Counted from the first letter of the stretch, positions 48,053-63,331 are shown. The stretch is 64,000 nucleotides of DNA from Hyperoplus lanceolatus (GCA_026929865.2 CM049405.1:19118501-19182500), one strand, 5' to 3'. Numbers and translations are program-made. Notes: generated from the sequence alone by a model not told the origin.

Positions 48053-49636
48053 GTACCGGTGACAATCTTTTTGATGTATTTCCTGGAATCTCTGCTGTGG
48101 TGTTTTGTTGGAGAGATGAAGCTGCGGGTCCTGGCTTATTTCAGTGGCTACAGACAGCTAAGTGCTAGAAGTGAGTTGCTTTTTGATGTGTGAGATTAAA
48201 GGGATTTAGTACTTGAATACCTTCTCGTCTGGACGCTCCTGAGGGTTCTCTGAAAAAGGGAAGGGAAGCCAAAAGCTCCTCTCTTTCTCTCCTCTCTCTC
48301 TCTCTCTCCCTTATTTTGAAGAACTCAATTAAAACAACTTCTCACAAATCAACATCATCATCATCATCCTTGAATTTAAACAGGTAGGTTGCTTCCGATA
48401 CGATTCAGGCGTGTTGCGACGTGGGGTGCATGTGCTCGCCTTGATGTGTGCTTAAGAGGGGAGATTATAACAGCAGGATAGTTCCCCTTTCATGGTTAGA
48501 TCTGCACAATTATACAGTGCATGTCCAAAGAGGCCACATCACTGGAGTGAGATCGTTTTGATTTATGTCTTTTTGATTTGATTTTCTGTAGCTGACCAGT
48601 GCATTGTTGAACCGTCAAAAACGTTGTTTAACCCTAACCCTTGTCCACATTCTCTACTTTTACATTTTGTTGTACAGCATTTTCAGAAAATCCACAGACT
48701 ATACATTCCAATGAACATGGTCATAGAAAGTGTCAATTATTTTATGGCTAGACACCCCAATACATGTACAAGAGTTTTGTCTGTGTGTTAAAGCAAAGAA
48801 GGTGGTGATGATTCTTCATATTCATCAGTGTGGATGAAGGTTAAAAGGCCACTGGAGGTCAGGCAGAGCGAGGAGAAGCCGTGCTTAATCTGTGACTGGA
48901 GGAATTAGGTTGAACACATTGATATTCTTGGTGAACTCAATACGAAATGCATTAAAAAAGTAGTTTATAATCTCTCTGTGTGTCATCCCTCTCTCGTCCG
49001 ATGACACAAAGAGCAAACAAAAGGCCTCGGCAAACTTTTTCCACATTCAGGATTCATTTACCAGAGCAGCTTTTACTCCCTGTTGCTCGGTAACATGATG
49101 ACGGTGTGTGCAGAATTTGCACCAGACGGACTGTAAAATCCAGTTTGAAGTGTGGTTTGTTGCATACAGCAAGAAGTTTCATCATTGAGCTCAAATGGGT
49201 GTTCTGAAGACTACTAAGCAATACTTTGAAGATTTCACTTGAGGTAAAGCGATTGATTGTGCCCATGCGTTCTGTGGCGTTCTTTTTCCATCCTCCGTAT
49301 TGATTTATTACTGATTAATGAATGCTCTCTCGTCTCTTCCCTCATGAGGATGGATCTTATGGAGCCGCACGCTCAGTTCTCATGGCCTATTTATGTACAT
49401 ATAGTATACGAGTCGGGCACGAATGTATCTTGGAGGTTTATATGAATGCGTTTGTGCTTACTTGTTGTGCGCTTGCTGAATGATTTGTGCGTGTAGTAAT
49501 GTATGTGGATGCACAGATTTAGTTAATACACTGACTTCACTTTGAGTTTAGTGTTCACGTATATTTCCCAGGTCGTCAGGTGCTGGCAGTGCTTGTAGGA
49601 ATGTTCGTTGCTCGGCTCAGGTCCAATTGAGACAAC
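48053..49636. other. unannotated DNA
   Basis: No exon or element recognised. A CT-rich run lies at about 48283-48310 and a CAT repeat at about 48350-48367. Confidence 0.4.
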
Positions 49637-49688
49637 AGTCAGTGACAGGAAGTTAGCTAAACTGGCCGTTCAGCTTACTTCACTTTTA
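49637..49688 (-). mobile_element. end fragment of the copy A family
   Basis: Read on the minus strand, AAAGTGAAGTAAGCTGAACG followed by TTTAGCTAACTTCCTGTCAC matches the left end of the TTAA element family. Only about 50 bases remain, next to a TG array. Confidence 0.65.
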
Positions 49689-49689
49689 C

Positions 49690-49690
<1 letters not shown>

Positions 49691-49737
<47 letters not shown>
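49691..49737. repeat. (TG)n microsatellite
   Basis: About 47 bp of TG abutting the element fragment. Confidence 0.97.
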
Positions 49738-52444
<2,707 letters not shown>

Positions 52445-52453
52445 GGTTGTCAT

Positions 52454-52679
52454 TAGTCTGGCTTGACCACTCCCGCCAGCGTCTATTAAGCGCTGGCGTC
52501 GGCAAACAACGCTACGCCTCCATTGGCTGCTTCCCGGGGTTAGCCCCGCCGTAGATGATTGTGATTTGTTTAAATAAATAAAAACAGGCCAGCCCAGTTT
52601 CCCCCCGAATAGACGGCTCTAAACGGATTGCTTCCAGACCATACCACTTGCTGTAGTTTGGTCTGGCTTTGCGAGACTA
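52454..52679. mobile_element. short TIR element with 9-bp TSD
   Basis: A 226-bp element beginning TAGTCTGGCTTGACCA and ending TGGTCTGGCTTTGCGAGACTA, read as complementary termini with mismatches. It is flanked by an exact 9-bp duplication, GGTTGTCAT, at 52445-52453 and 52680-52688. It contains the inverted pair AGCGCTGGCG and CGCCAGCG near the left end. Non-coding. The 8-9 bp TSD allows hAT-, Merlin- or Mutator-type assignment. The element at 59549 has the same end design. Confidence 0.78.
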
Positions 52680-52688
52680 GGTTGTCAT

Positions 52689-54206
52689 TGGTGCTGCCAG
52701 CTCTCCCTCTCTCCCTCAGTTTTGAGCTTGACTCTGATTATTTTAAATGTATAATTTGCTGTGTACAGAAATCCTTGCCATTACCAACAGAGGAGTTAGG
52801 GGAAACCCTTCATTATTTATTACTGCAAATTTTAATCTTAAAACTTTGGAGATGGTAACTTTTAATTCCTGCACAAATTAATTAAGTGGTTATATTATCT
52901 ATCGTGGAAAACGGGTCGAAAGGGTCTGCATTCATCTCCAACTTGCTTTGATGTCAGACTCAAAATTGGAAAAAAGTTATTTAAAAAAAAGATGATAATG
53001 TTTACCGTATAAAATGATATTCAACAAGTTCTAAAATATTTTGAGTAATTCAAATCAGCATTCATTCAATGAAATGTGATTAATTTGCAGAGGGTACAAC
53101 ACTTTAGTCACTAGTCTCCAGGAGCGAAATTTGTATTTGTTGTATCAGCGGGGATGGGGGAAGTGTGTATTTGTGGTTGTGTGTACAGCACATAAATAGT
53201 GTTGGCAAGCCAATTAATGTGTTTATGAGTGTGCGCGGCGGGCTATGTGACCCCAGTGCCAGAGAGAGTTAGAGTGCATTTAACAAGATGATGGCCTCAA
53301 AATTAGAACTGGTTTGCATACACAAAAAAGAGAAAGAGAGAGTGGGTATTGGAGCAGATAAATAGATAGATGAAAAGGAGGGGGGCAGTAACAAAGCTGT
53401 GAGCTACCCTCAGCAAACTATAGACCAAGTTAGCCAAATGCTGGTCGAAAACATTGGAGAATTAAGTATGAAAAGAAGGGTTCTTCTGTGACATACATGG
53501 ACATACATGTATTACTTGGCCAAAAACATAACTCCAAATGAGAAATGAATGCGTATTAGCTCTGTGTGTGCGGAAATAAATATGTTTCAATCAAAAGCTT
53601 AAGAGAATCAGATAAAATACAATTTAATTAAAATTAAAAAAAAAAATTGAGATTAAATATGGTAAAATTATGTTATAGTCCTTTAGATCTGCTGTATATA
53701 TGCCTAGCATGAAAAAAGGATAGTTAATTGATTGATCGTTTTAAATGGGATTAATGTCAGGTACGTTAGGGGTGACAATCGCTTTAAAACAACATGTTTA
53801 TGAAATTGTAATGGCTGAGATTAGCGTATGCAAATATGCATTGCGTCTGACCCATGGGTTTAAACTTTTCTGTCAATACAAATCCATGCTGTTAGCAGTA
53901 TGCTCCACAATCAGAAGAGGCGTATAAGGTGGCCATATACGCTCACAAATTACAAGCTAGTGAAATGTTACATCCATGGTGCGGAAAAATGGTTCTCTGA
54001 CAAATGTGCAGCCAGAATGTCAAGTTAAGGTACTGAGGCTATACCCTTTTAGTCTATTATAAACAATCTACTTTTTCACTGTTGTTTGCAACTCTTACTG
54101 TTATCTCTCAGGTCTGCTGATATGCGTTCAGAAAAAGGTGCTGTGGGAATATTAGTGTTCCAATCGGAGAGCAGTTGGAGAGCTTGTTTTCTTCTCTTCC
54201 TAAACG
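52689..54206. other. unannotated DNA
   Basis: No exon or element recognised. A-rich and AG-rich runs near 53325-53390 and 53630-53650. Confidence 0.4.
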
Positions 54207-54258
54207 CTAGCTTTTCTCTCTAGCTTTTCTCTCTAGCGTTTCTCTCTAGCGTTTCTCT
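54207..54258. repeat. 13-bp minisatellite, four units
   Basis: Four head-to-tail units of CTAGCKTTTCTCT; units 1-2 have T and units 3-4 have G at the variable position. Confidence 0.92.
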
Positions 54259-55705
54259 TTTTGCGATTCTCAGGGAAAGTCAAGTAGTGAGAAATGTCAA
54301 TCCACATACGCTGCAATTGCTTGAAGGGCAATTTCAGCCAATGTATTCAAGATGTGGATTGAATTCCACTTTAGTCAAACTTTTGTGCATACAGCAGTGA
54401 GAATACAACTCAAACCCCCTTCTCTCAGGCCCCGGGATGACCTCAGTGTGTTAGCTGCTAATCTTTTGGATGGTGTGAGCTGGAAAGTTGGTTTCGGAAA
54501 ATAACTAACTAACAATCTATGGGTATGTTCAATCTGTTCTTTGAGTGGAATAACTTTCACCAACACCTGAGTGTTGACTGGGCGTGGTATATGTTCAGCT
54601 GTTTGAGTAGTCCATGTTTTTGCCCTTTGTCTTGTAAGAGTAGTGTGTAAAACAAACCTATTTAATAAATAAAGAGAGTGCATATTTAATAATAAGAGTT
54701 AATAATGAAGCTGTTAGTCCCAGTTGTAGCGGGCTGAGTAGGAACGGAAGCCATAAAAACTTGATACACTCATGCACATGTAATAGCAGTTAATGTAAAT
54801 ATTAATATTAATGTCCATGCTCCTAACATTATGTGTCACAGCAGCAGGAGCCGTAGTTGTGTGTTAACAACACTGGTTAAAAATGTATCTGGACAAGAGG
54901 GAAGCATTGAGGAACAACTACTGTATGTTACCAAAGTGTTTTCTTAATTTGCAGGTTGAATATCAGAAACGCTATACATGGGGACACGTGGGAAGCCAAC
55001 AACTTTTTTTGAATGGCATTAGGGCCACTGTCAGCCTTTGTGAAGGCGTATAATTGACAGTGGTTTCTATGGGGGTGTGATGGATTGCCTGATTAGGTAC
55101 CCTGGCAGAAGTACGCCGCACAGATGTCAAATTGAAACGTAGACAGATGCCCCCAGCCTCGCTCTTACCCTCTGCACAAGCACAATACCCCTCGACCCCC
55201 CACCCCAAACCCCGAGTGACTCTGTGTCCATGACTGTGCTGCCCTCTTCACTGCTTTCCGGTCTGTCTTCATTAGCATCCTTTTCGGCACACCTGCAGTT
55301 CAAGTGAGTCATGTCTCTCAAGGTTTGACCGTCTTTTGTTTTCCAAAGCCCCTCAATACATTTTCATACATGGTTACTGATAGAAGGAAACCTATTTTAG
55401 AATACACTTAATAGTGTACTCTACTATTTCCACTATTCATTGTGAACTTTAACCTCTGATTTATATAGATTAAATTACCCTTGTCAACCTTGGCAGTTTT
55501 GGACCAACTGCTGTGAAGAATGGTGGCAAGCCATCCTGGTTTCTTGAAACAGGAACCTAATTCCTCTGCATTACGGAGCACAACATGTGCCACCCTCTTG
55601 AAACTATTGTGCCGCAACCTGACTTTATCCCAACCTGAGTTTATCCCAACGTTTGATTCTGTATTTTTCTCATTCATTGAGATAGTCACTTCCAACAGCC
55701 AGTAA
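54259..55705. other. unannotated DNA
   Basis: No gene or element recognised. A pyrimidine tract ending TTAATTTGCAGG (near 54942-54956) looks like an isolated splice acceptor, but no exon follows. Confidence 0.4.
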
Positions 55706-55880
55706 TATGTTGATTAGTTTTTTAGTTAATTGATCAGTGGTTGAGTCCATAAAAAGTGAAAAAAATTGTTAAGAATGCCCACCAATATTTCCCAAAGCCA
55801 AATAGAGCGTCTTTAAATTTCTTGTTTCGATCAATCAACAAATTGTTTCATACATTTACTTTGTTATTAAGTAATTTAGG
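55706..55880. mobile_element. decayed relative of the TAGGGCTGCAAC repeat
   Basis: Contains TTAGTTAATTGATCAGTGG, AGTCCATAAAAAGTG, CCAATATTTCCCAAAGCC and TTTAAATTTCTTGTTTCG in the order expected for this fish family, as I remember its consensus. Both ends are lost. Non-coding. Confidence 0.55.
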
Positions 55881-57635
55881 TATCTGTCAATTTTTGTACT
55901 TCTGTTATACAAAATTGTACTGCCCTCTCTCATCTGACAGCATTATGTCATGAGATAACGTGTGTAGTCCGTCTGAGTCCCATTGGTTTACTCGACTACG
56001 ACAGAGTGAAAGGATGTTTCGAATGTGGCGTGTGTGTTGGTTTGAAACCTGTGCGTGTCTGTGTGTGTGTTTGTTCTGCACTGGGGGGAACTTACAACAC
56101 ACGGCCAGCAGTGCATCATTAGGAAACTGTCTCCTACAGATGTACCATCATTCTTGACAAATCACAGGGGCCATGCCATCGGGAACATTACAATCCCCGC
56201 CACAAACCCCGAGTACACATGTACCATGAAAGAGAACACATTTTTTCTGTGTTAGCAACGGTGGAAGCTTGTGGGGTTGAAATGCTCTGGGGTCTCAGTG
56301 AAGGCTAAGTACTCGCAAGAAAGAAAGTAGGTCCTGCTTTCTAATGCACGTCTAATCAAGCTTTGATGCGTTTCCCTCGCCTTGTAGGTCCATGCTTCAC
56401 CCCCCCCCCGTCCCGTCCCGTCCCGTCTCCAGCCTGGAAATGCCCTGGCTGCTCGTCCAATTACCCTCAAGCATGTCTTTGTTTTATCTCGCTCCACTGA
56501 ATGTGTTTTTTATTAATTTTTTTCAACAAAAAGGCCAGCATTCTAGCCTGCGAGTGGCCTTCTTCTCGCTTGTATGAGAGGATGTGGGGGCGACGGAGGA
56601 ACAGTATTAGCACTATGGCACTAATGGTTTTTACCTGTGTAACGTCTGCCCGCCTCACTGCTAAAGTGTCCTGTCGCTCCAGTGGTTTGGAAAGTGTCTG
56701 TTATATTCAGTCCACAGAGCAATCATTGGATGCAGATGGTGCCGGAGCTTGTCATGTCTGAGGCTTCCTTGCAAGTGCCCTTTTGCAAATGCCACAGACA
56801 GCGATTGGGTAGGAGGAGGGAAACTGCAACTCCCATCCCTTCCATCTGCATGCCTGACCAGCAGTGTCAAGTGTTGAATTTACGGTGAAATGAGCTTTGT
56901 AATCCAATGATATCGTGTCAGCTCAAATCTGCTGCTCAGGACGTGAAGTGCAGTGTTTTGTTTTTTTGTTCTTGTTGTTTTGTTTGGCGAGAATACCAGC
57001 TGATCAGTTAAAGGGGACATGCTGAGGTAGCTGCTGTAGTTCACAGGGTCAATAGTAGGGGGAACATCAAAATTGGCATTTATACGTAAATAAAGTCAGA
57101 CAAACTCACACACTTCAAACTCAGACAGTGTATCACAGGTAGGAAGCAAAACACACGCACACACCCACTTGAGGAGTCTGCACAATCAAATCACTCTGGT
57201 TTTGCACACACAAACACACAAACACACAAACACACACACAGTACCTCCACAAAATACACAGCAGAACATAAATGGGTTTGATAGAGAGTTTTTGTTAAGT
57301 TGACGCATTCCCTCTTTCCTTCAATAATGATAATTTTACCATAAATATAAACAGACTGTTGTGTGTACCAAATTCAATACCGAGGATCAACAAAGTATAT
57401 CTGTTTCTGATATAATTTACAAATGAAATAGTCCTTACCTCAATAAGAATAAATACATGATTTGAACTCCCATTTAGTCTATGTCTCTCTACAAGAATAC
57501 TGTTGTTAGCATTTTGTTCCCCCAAACACCTTTCCATTTTTAAAGTGTTTGCGGTCCAGAACAATGACCCTCAATCATAACTGTACATGAGTGTGGTTGA
57601 ATAATTGAACAGTGTTTTCTTCGCAAACCCTTTAT

Positions 57636-57637
<2 letters not shown>
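55881..57637. other. unannotated DNA
   Basis: No exon or element recognised. It includes a C-rich run with tandem CCCGT at about 56400-56428 and short CA tracts near 57180-57240. Confidence 0.4.

Positions 57638-57707
<70 letters not shown>
57638..57707. repeat. (TA)n microsatellite, about 70 bp
   Basis: Pure alternating AT. Confidence 0.98.
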
Positions 57708-57709
<2 letters not shown>

Positions 57710-58352
57710 CATGAAAGACCATACAGATACAGTATACAGAGCAGTCCTCTTATGCCATCTACGTAACAGACTTGTGTGCCAGGCGATTCCGACCTTGTGA
57801 ATGGAAGTGTACTGTACATATTGAGACCTCTTCTCTTTCCGTTCTCTCTAAAGGGTGTGTTCATAAAGAGCTCCTACTGTGAATGAACGGAGCGCAGGTG
57901 GGACCGAAACAGGTCGGTCTCAAATGGGCTCAGACAAACAAGCACACATGCACCCACACACACACACCTACACATAATTGTACAATCTGGAAGGTGCTAT
58001 GGTCCATCTGCCGTCATATGTTTACGTGTGTGTGTGTGTGTGTTTCTTTGTGTGTGTGTGTGGGGGGGAGGGCTCATCTTCCTCCAAACTTCTCTCTTAT
58101 TCTTACTTATCCTCCCACTCATTCACACCCACACAAACTTACTATTTCTTCTTTTCTACTCCACCTCCTCTCCTTTCCTTCCTTCCTTCTTTCCACCTTT
58201 TGCGTCTGTCTTCCTATTTTTAAATGAGGCTCTCTTTGTTTTCTGCTTACTCCCTCTCTCTCTTTCCTGTTCATATTTTTGTTGCCAGGATCGATCAGTA
58301 ATTAATCCTAATACTAGTGGAGAGCTGTTGGCTCTGGTCAAAGCAGCACAAA

Positions 58353-58398
<46 letters not shown>

Positions 58399-58667
58399 TA
58401 CAAGCCCACAAAAGCAATGATGCAGATTGAAGATAGTGCCAAAAGCCTGACTGTAAGTGGGCCGTTTTGGGATCCTAGTTAGCTTGAGCTGCGTATGGTC
58501 AGTGTGTGTTCAGTCTTCTCCACACCCTAAGTCTTATCCTCTTGTATCTGGTGTTGCACTTGGTTTTCTTCCTTTCATTAAATTATTTTGGTCTAGCTTT
58601 CTCTCTCGATTAATTCCAGGCTTTATTAGCATGGAAAAACCAAAGTTGCCAAAGCATCAAAATTGAA

Positions 58668-58732
<65 letters not shown>

Positions 58733-59539
58733 CTACAGTGACATTCTACAGAGGCCCTTCAATTGTTTCCTTGTCTTTGTCGGTGCATACAAGGCCATTG
58801 TAAAATGAAATCTATTCATGCCCTGCCATGGGTGACCTTGTCCTTACTCTAAGTAGTTTTAATGGGAACATTTTCTGAGACAAGCATGGAAATAGCAGTG
58901 TTATGGTTTTTCAAAATACTCAAGTTAAATGGAATTGAGCATCTCATTGAACAAGAACTTCGCCTCAGACTGTGTCTATGTGAGTGTTGTCTGAGTGCAT
59001 GTTGCTCACTATGATCAAGGTTAGTTTTCTATTAGTTTGATTATTTTACTCAATAGAAAATGTTGCACTTGATGCACCAGCATGTCACACAGTACTCTAG
59101 CTTAATCCTAACCATTTAAAAAAAATAGACTAACTTCTACAATAGATTTGATCAATCAAATGAAAGCTTAAAGGCATATGGTATATGGACGTTTGACTAA
59201 TTGTGGCAAAAGTAGACGTTTGAGAAATGGGTTTTTCAATGCCCGATGTAGATGCCGATATTCGGAGAGCAGGTCGGCCAATGGCAAATATATAAAGCAG
59301 TTAATGCGTTGTGTTTGTATGTTTTTTTTTTTTCATTTGATAAAATGCAACCATATAGCAACAGTGTTCTGCCCCGGGGGTTAAAACTGTATGTTGTTGA
59401 TACTGTGTGTAGCACAGGTGCCTATACCTTTAAGAATGAATGCTCTTAGGGAGTGGCAGCTGGTCAGTTGACAGGAAGTGTCACAAGCACCTATATGAAT
59501 AGGAGGCATGCTAGATTAGCAGTTTGATCAGCTCTCCAG
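57708..59539. other. unannotated DNA with simple repeats
   Basis: No gene recognised. Interrupted TG tract at about 58023-58061, pyrimidine-rich block at 58150-58270, and CA tracts at about 58355-58396 and 58671-58731. Confidence 0.42.
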
Positions 59540-59548
59540 TTACAATGC

Positions 59549-60130
59549 TAGCCTGGCATTTCCAGACCTGCCACTAGGCGCTGGCAAATTAAATTTGCTG
59601 CGCCTGTTGGTCTGGACACTCTCCATTGAAGTTTTTTCAAAAAGTCCAGAAATCCGGACTCACGTTTCAATTGGTTCTATCTAATATGGGCGGGCCAGAG
59701 CCCTTTGTATGGTGCTCTGGGGCGGACGTAACCGGATGACGACAGTGACGTGCATGCACCGTCGAAGCCGTGATAGTAAACATCAAAGATGGCTGCGGAT
59801 ATGTTGTTTGAGTTTGAGACTGCTTTGGCCTCGACCCTTTATGATTTGGAAGACGGTACTCAAATCTTTCATTAGCAAGTAAGTGGAATGTTCTGTTTTG
59901 CCGACCGACCATGGCAAAAGTTTAATTTAACAGTTTAACAGCTGTTCGCTAAACGAACAGGGCTTCATACGTCACCTTGTGCATCGCTCTGATTGGTTGT
60001 AGTGCTATCCAACTGCGTGCAGTGGCATATGAAATGCACAAGTAGGAGCCGCCCCTTGAGTTGGAAATTACTATTGATCGTGGCCAGACCCTCTATCGTT
60101 AAAGATATCAGGGTCTGGATTTCCAGGCTA
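59549..60130. mobile_element. TIR element with 9-bp TSD
   Basis: A 582-bp element beginning TAGCCTGGCATTTCCAGACC and ending GGTCTGGATTTCCAGGCTA, nearly perfect inverted termini. It is flanked by an exact 9-bp duplication, TTACAATGC, at 59540-59548 and 60131-60139. The interior is GC-richer than its surroundings and has no transposase frame. This is a common fish repeat with 'TAGCCTGG' ends. I cannot assign its superfamily with certainty; a hAT-type 8-bp TSD plus one chance base is possible. Confidence 0.82.
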
Positions 60131-60221
60131 TTACAATGCTGTGTATTTCATCACGTTTGTTAAAGTAAGTACAACGTTGCCTTTGCATGTATTCAATGGT
60201 TGATTTATCTTGTAACACTGA

Positions 60222-60564
60222 AGGAGAAGTAAGTGATATGGTCCTTTCAGCTAACTTCCTGTCAGTGACTGCAGTTAGCAGTCCCCTCCCTCGTCCCTAC
60301 CTCACCACCACATGAACAAACAGCCGTATTTACCAGGTAGTGCCACGATGGAGAGCAGTGAGTCATCGTTAACGGGCACAGAGACCTGCCTCTTTATATC
60401 GCTCTATCTCCTGATAAGTTTAAACGAGCGGGATACTCAACATTTTATATGGCAATTACTGCAAAGCTGAAATACTGGGAGACCTGTGTTATGAACTGCA
60501 CATACAGTTTAAGCGATTGCTGATTTAACACTTAAACTAAAAAAACCTAATACTTACTTCTCCT
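60222..60564 (+). mobile_element. TTAA-type miniature element, diverged copy E
   Basis: Shares GCTAACTTCCTGTCAGTGAC and GCAGTTAGCAGTCCCCTC with copies A and B, but its ends are AGGAGAAGTAAGTG and CTTACTTCTCCT, a better-matched inverted pair. TTAA is present on the right (60565-60568) and mutated on the left (CTGA). It is a separate subfamily or a chimera: the middle does not match copy A. Confidence 0.72.
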
Positions 60565-60574
60565 TTAATGCTTA

Positions 60575-60617
60575 GCGCCAGTAATATTTACTGTACTTTA
60601 AGCGCTATATAAATAAA

Positions 60618-60691
<74 letters not shown>
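60575..60691 (+). mobile_element. LINE 3' tail with (TTA)n
   Basis: A stub reading TTTAAGCGCTATATAAATAA followed by about 70 bases of TTA repeats. The GCGCTATATAAATAAAATTATT signature, split here by description only, is the 3' end of fish LINEs of the L2 group. Everything upstream is truncated, so this is an extremely short insertion or the end of a decayed one. Confidence 0.65.
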
Positions 60692-62016
60692 CATCATTTG
60701 TGTATTATTTGTAAAGTTTCACAAACATTTAATTTATTTTCATAACCAATATCTATGCACTGTGGAGCCTTTTGGAAACGTTTAACCGTTTAACTGGTTG
60801 GAGAGCTAGCGTACTCAGCTAGTAAGCCCAATACAAACCGCATCTAAACACACCGAACCACGCCGCACTGCTCAGTTGAAACAAGGCTTAATAATGTACA
60901 TAAAGGGGATTCTAATAATTTAATAATTATTGTACAGATATGCAATTAAAAAAATTTGATTAGAAAAAAAAGTCTGTGTTGATGTAATAACTTTAACTTT
61001 AACAATTTTATATCCATACCAGTTTACCACATTTCCATACTGTATTGTGATTGTGTAAGCACAGGTCAATGACCCATCCAATAACCATTGGTTATTTTTG
61101 CTTTCTGCCTGGTGAAATCCTCATCCAGCCTATGTGCTTTCTCCTCTCTTTTTCTTCCTTACTTTCATCTGGTGGCTCCATGGAATTGATTTCTACCCGC
61201 CTGTCTGCTACCTTTGTGAGCAACATTCAAGCTGGGGAGAGGGAAAAGAGAGAGATGGAAGGCACTATTTTTCCTCCAAGGAGGGTTTCACAGTCCTCCC
61301 TGGAAGGAGGCTTTTAGTGCTTACCCCTTTCCTTGTTTTTTTATATTTTTTTCTACAAGAACAGAGAGAATATGTGGGCACAAATGCATCAGGGTTGGGC
61401 CTGGCTGGTTTGGCTGGAGGATGCTGAGGAGACAGGTAGCCTTCAACCCACATAATCAATTCCCCAACAGAAAACTTCACTGCACTAAATGATAAAACAC
61501 CTTGAGAGGCTTAGCCCCTGACAAAAATAGCTGCGTGAGAGAACTGTCATGGGAGATATAAACATATTTTAGTCAGCCATTCCAAAGTTGGCTCTATCAT
61601 CTTGTGTAGGCAAACTGCACCTTTGGGGGCAATGCTGTTTTTCCTTTGTGCTTTTTTCTTCTAAAGGCAAAATTGTTTAGCTTTCTGTTATGTAATGATT
61701 TTCACAGTTTGAGCTAGTGTTAACATTGTACACACTGTTTAAATGGTTGTGATGGTCTAGTATCTTTCCCTTTGAGGGGGCAACAAGTGTCTCCTAATAC
61801 AACCCCTGTACCTTCCTGTCATCCAGCATCCAACTCATCTTTGCCTTTACTTTTGCATGGACAGCCACAGGACCGCAGAATCCTATTTGAACAGTACAGT
61901 CCAGCCCATTATATTCTGGAACAGAACTTTGTACCTGTTAACATATGGGTCATGCAGGTGTAGTGAATATGTACATGGGTTCATTCATTCATTAAGACTT
62001 TTGACTCTGGGGTGAA
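60692..62016. other. unannotated DNA
   Basis: No exon or mobile element recognised. Confidence 0.4.
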
Positions 62017-62888
62017 TTGCTGTTTCTGACTGCAGCAAAGTGTTGGTGTGACCCCCTCCCCCAACATTCCTCTGTTTGAGCCAAAGCTGTTATCTGTGTT
62101 TTTATGGTTGCTTTTAGTTGCTCTGTCCTGACCCAAGACAGGAGGTCCCACATGACTCCTGCCTCTTCTGCCATTGGTCAGAAGTATTTTGCTGTTTTTG
62201 ATAACAGCGAGTGAGCTAAACAGCTCACCCTCTTTTTTGTCTCTGCATCTCCGAGAGGAGTGGTAAGGCCAGCTCTCCTCTTCAACCACCATCAGAGGTG
62301 ATGGAATGCTCACGCTTGGCCTACCAAAAAGGAGGCTAGCTCTCTTCTCCACGCAACACCCAACAGACTGGGGGTGCCAGTCTACTCTCTTCTCTACGAA
62401 CCTCAAGGAAGGAGGTTCGCCTCTCTCTTCTCCTCGCAACCTCAAGGAAGGAGGTCTGCTCTCTGCTCTTCTTCATGCACCATCCGAGGTGCTGAAGCTT
62501 CTTCTCCTCTCCTCCACCAAGGGAGGTTGGAGGACGCTCAGCTTGGCCTACCAACAAAGGAGGCTAGTACGCTCTCTCCTGCCTTGCTAACCACCCCAGA
62601 CCGGGGGTAGCTCAACCTTCTGGACCCCGACTCTCTGCTCTCCCTGATCCAAGCTCTACAACACGGCCTGTCCAAACAGCCGTGAAGCCCCTCTCAACCA
62701 AAGAGGAACAAGGATCCACCCTGTTGCTCCCAGCAACTAAAGAGGTACCAGGAGAACCAGGAGAACCTGGGAACGAACCAAGCTCCCACAAAGGCCAGAC
62801 CCTTTAAGAGGAAGAAGAACTACCAGAGACAACAACGCCAGTTAGCCCGCCGCTACTGAAGAACCAAAGGACCAGTTCATCCGAACTG
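62017..62888. other. array of about twenty short hairpins, unclassified
   Basis: A chain of small inverted repeats with 4-8 bp stems and mostly 4-10 base loops. Clear members, as left arm/right arm: 62017-62022/62033-62038, 62165-62170/62179-62184, 62191-62196/62203-62208, 62211-62217/62222-62228, 62289-62294/62299-62304, 62319-62322/62333-62336, 62357-62361/62372-62376, 62397-62404/62412-62419, 62439-62443/62451-62455, 62477-62481/62488-62492, 62511-62515/62522-62526, 62546-62549/62561-62564, 62593-62597/62604-62608, 62662-62667/62679-62684, 62723-62727/62733-62737, 62757-62761/62766-62770, 62790-62794/62801-62805 and 62873-62878/62883-62888. Stems differ in sequence, and from 62289 many lie 30-40 nt apart. 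Between 62340 and 62580 the linkers are CT-rich. A few pairs are near-repeats of each other, for example those at 62319 and 62546. It encodes no convincing protein. It could be a structured leader of an unrecognised retroelement, a structured noncoding RNA or a degenerate minisatellite. Confidence 0.5.
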
Positions 62889-63291
62889 AATCAAGACTGA
62901 CCCTGCCAAGCAAAACCCCTGTTCCATGCCAAAAGGATCCAGGACCTCTCACACTGCAACAAACGCTGTGTATCACCATCTGGTATCGTATGAACTTCTG
63001 GGCAGTTAGCTTAGCTTAGCAGGAACACATGGCTTAAAGGACTGTTAACTTGGAAATGTATATTTACTGATTTTGAACTGTTCATTGTTACTTTGTAATT
63101 GGGTTTACAATACGGTGATATTACATTGAACTTATTGGTTAGATACCCAAACATTTATGTTGATTTGAATTAACCTTAGGGGAACACACAGGCTCAAGCT
63201 CCCCCCCCCCACAAACAAAGGTTTTTTACACCTCCACACTCACACACACACACTCAATTTGCATCCACAGACCTGCACCCCCCACACTCAT

Positions 63292-63331
<40 letters not shown>

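Noticed and set aside
56399..56428. Tandem CCCGT run as a promoter GC box or CpG island
   Set aside because: A short simple repeat in isolation, with no island of CpGs around it and no transcript evidence.
62249..62608. CRISPR array, because of short hairpin-forming units at regular spacing
   Set aside because: There is no constant direct repeat, stems differ in sequence, and the surroundings are vertebrate nuclear DNA with no cas genes.
62306..62610. Overlapping 70-150 codon frames in the hairpin array as a protein gene
   Set aside because: Frames are open on both strands because of the CT/AG-rich composition; no protein family is recognisable.
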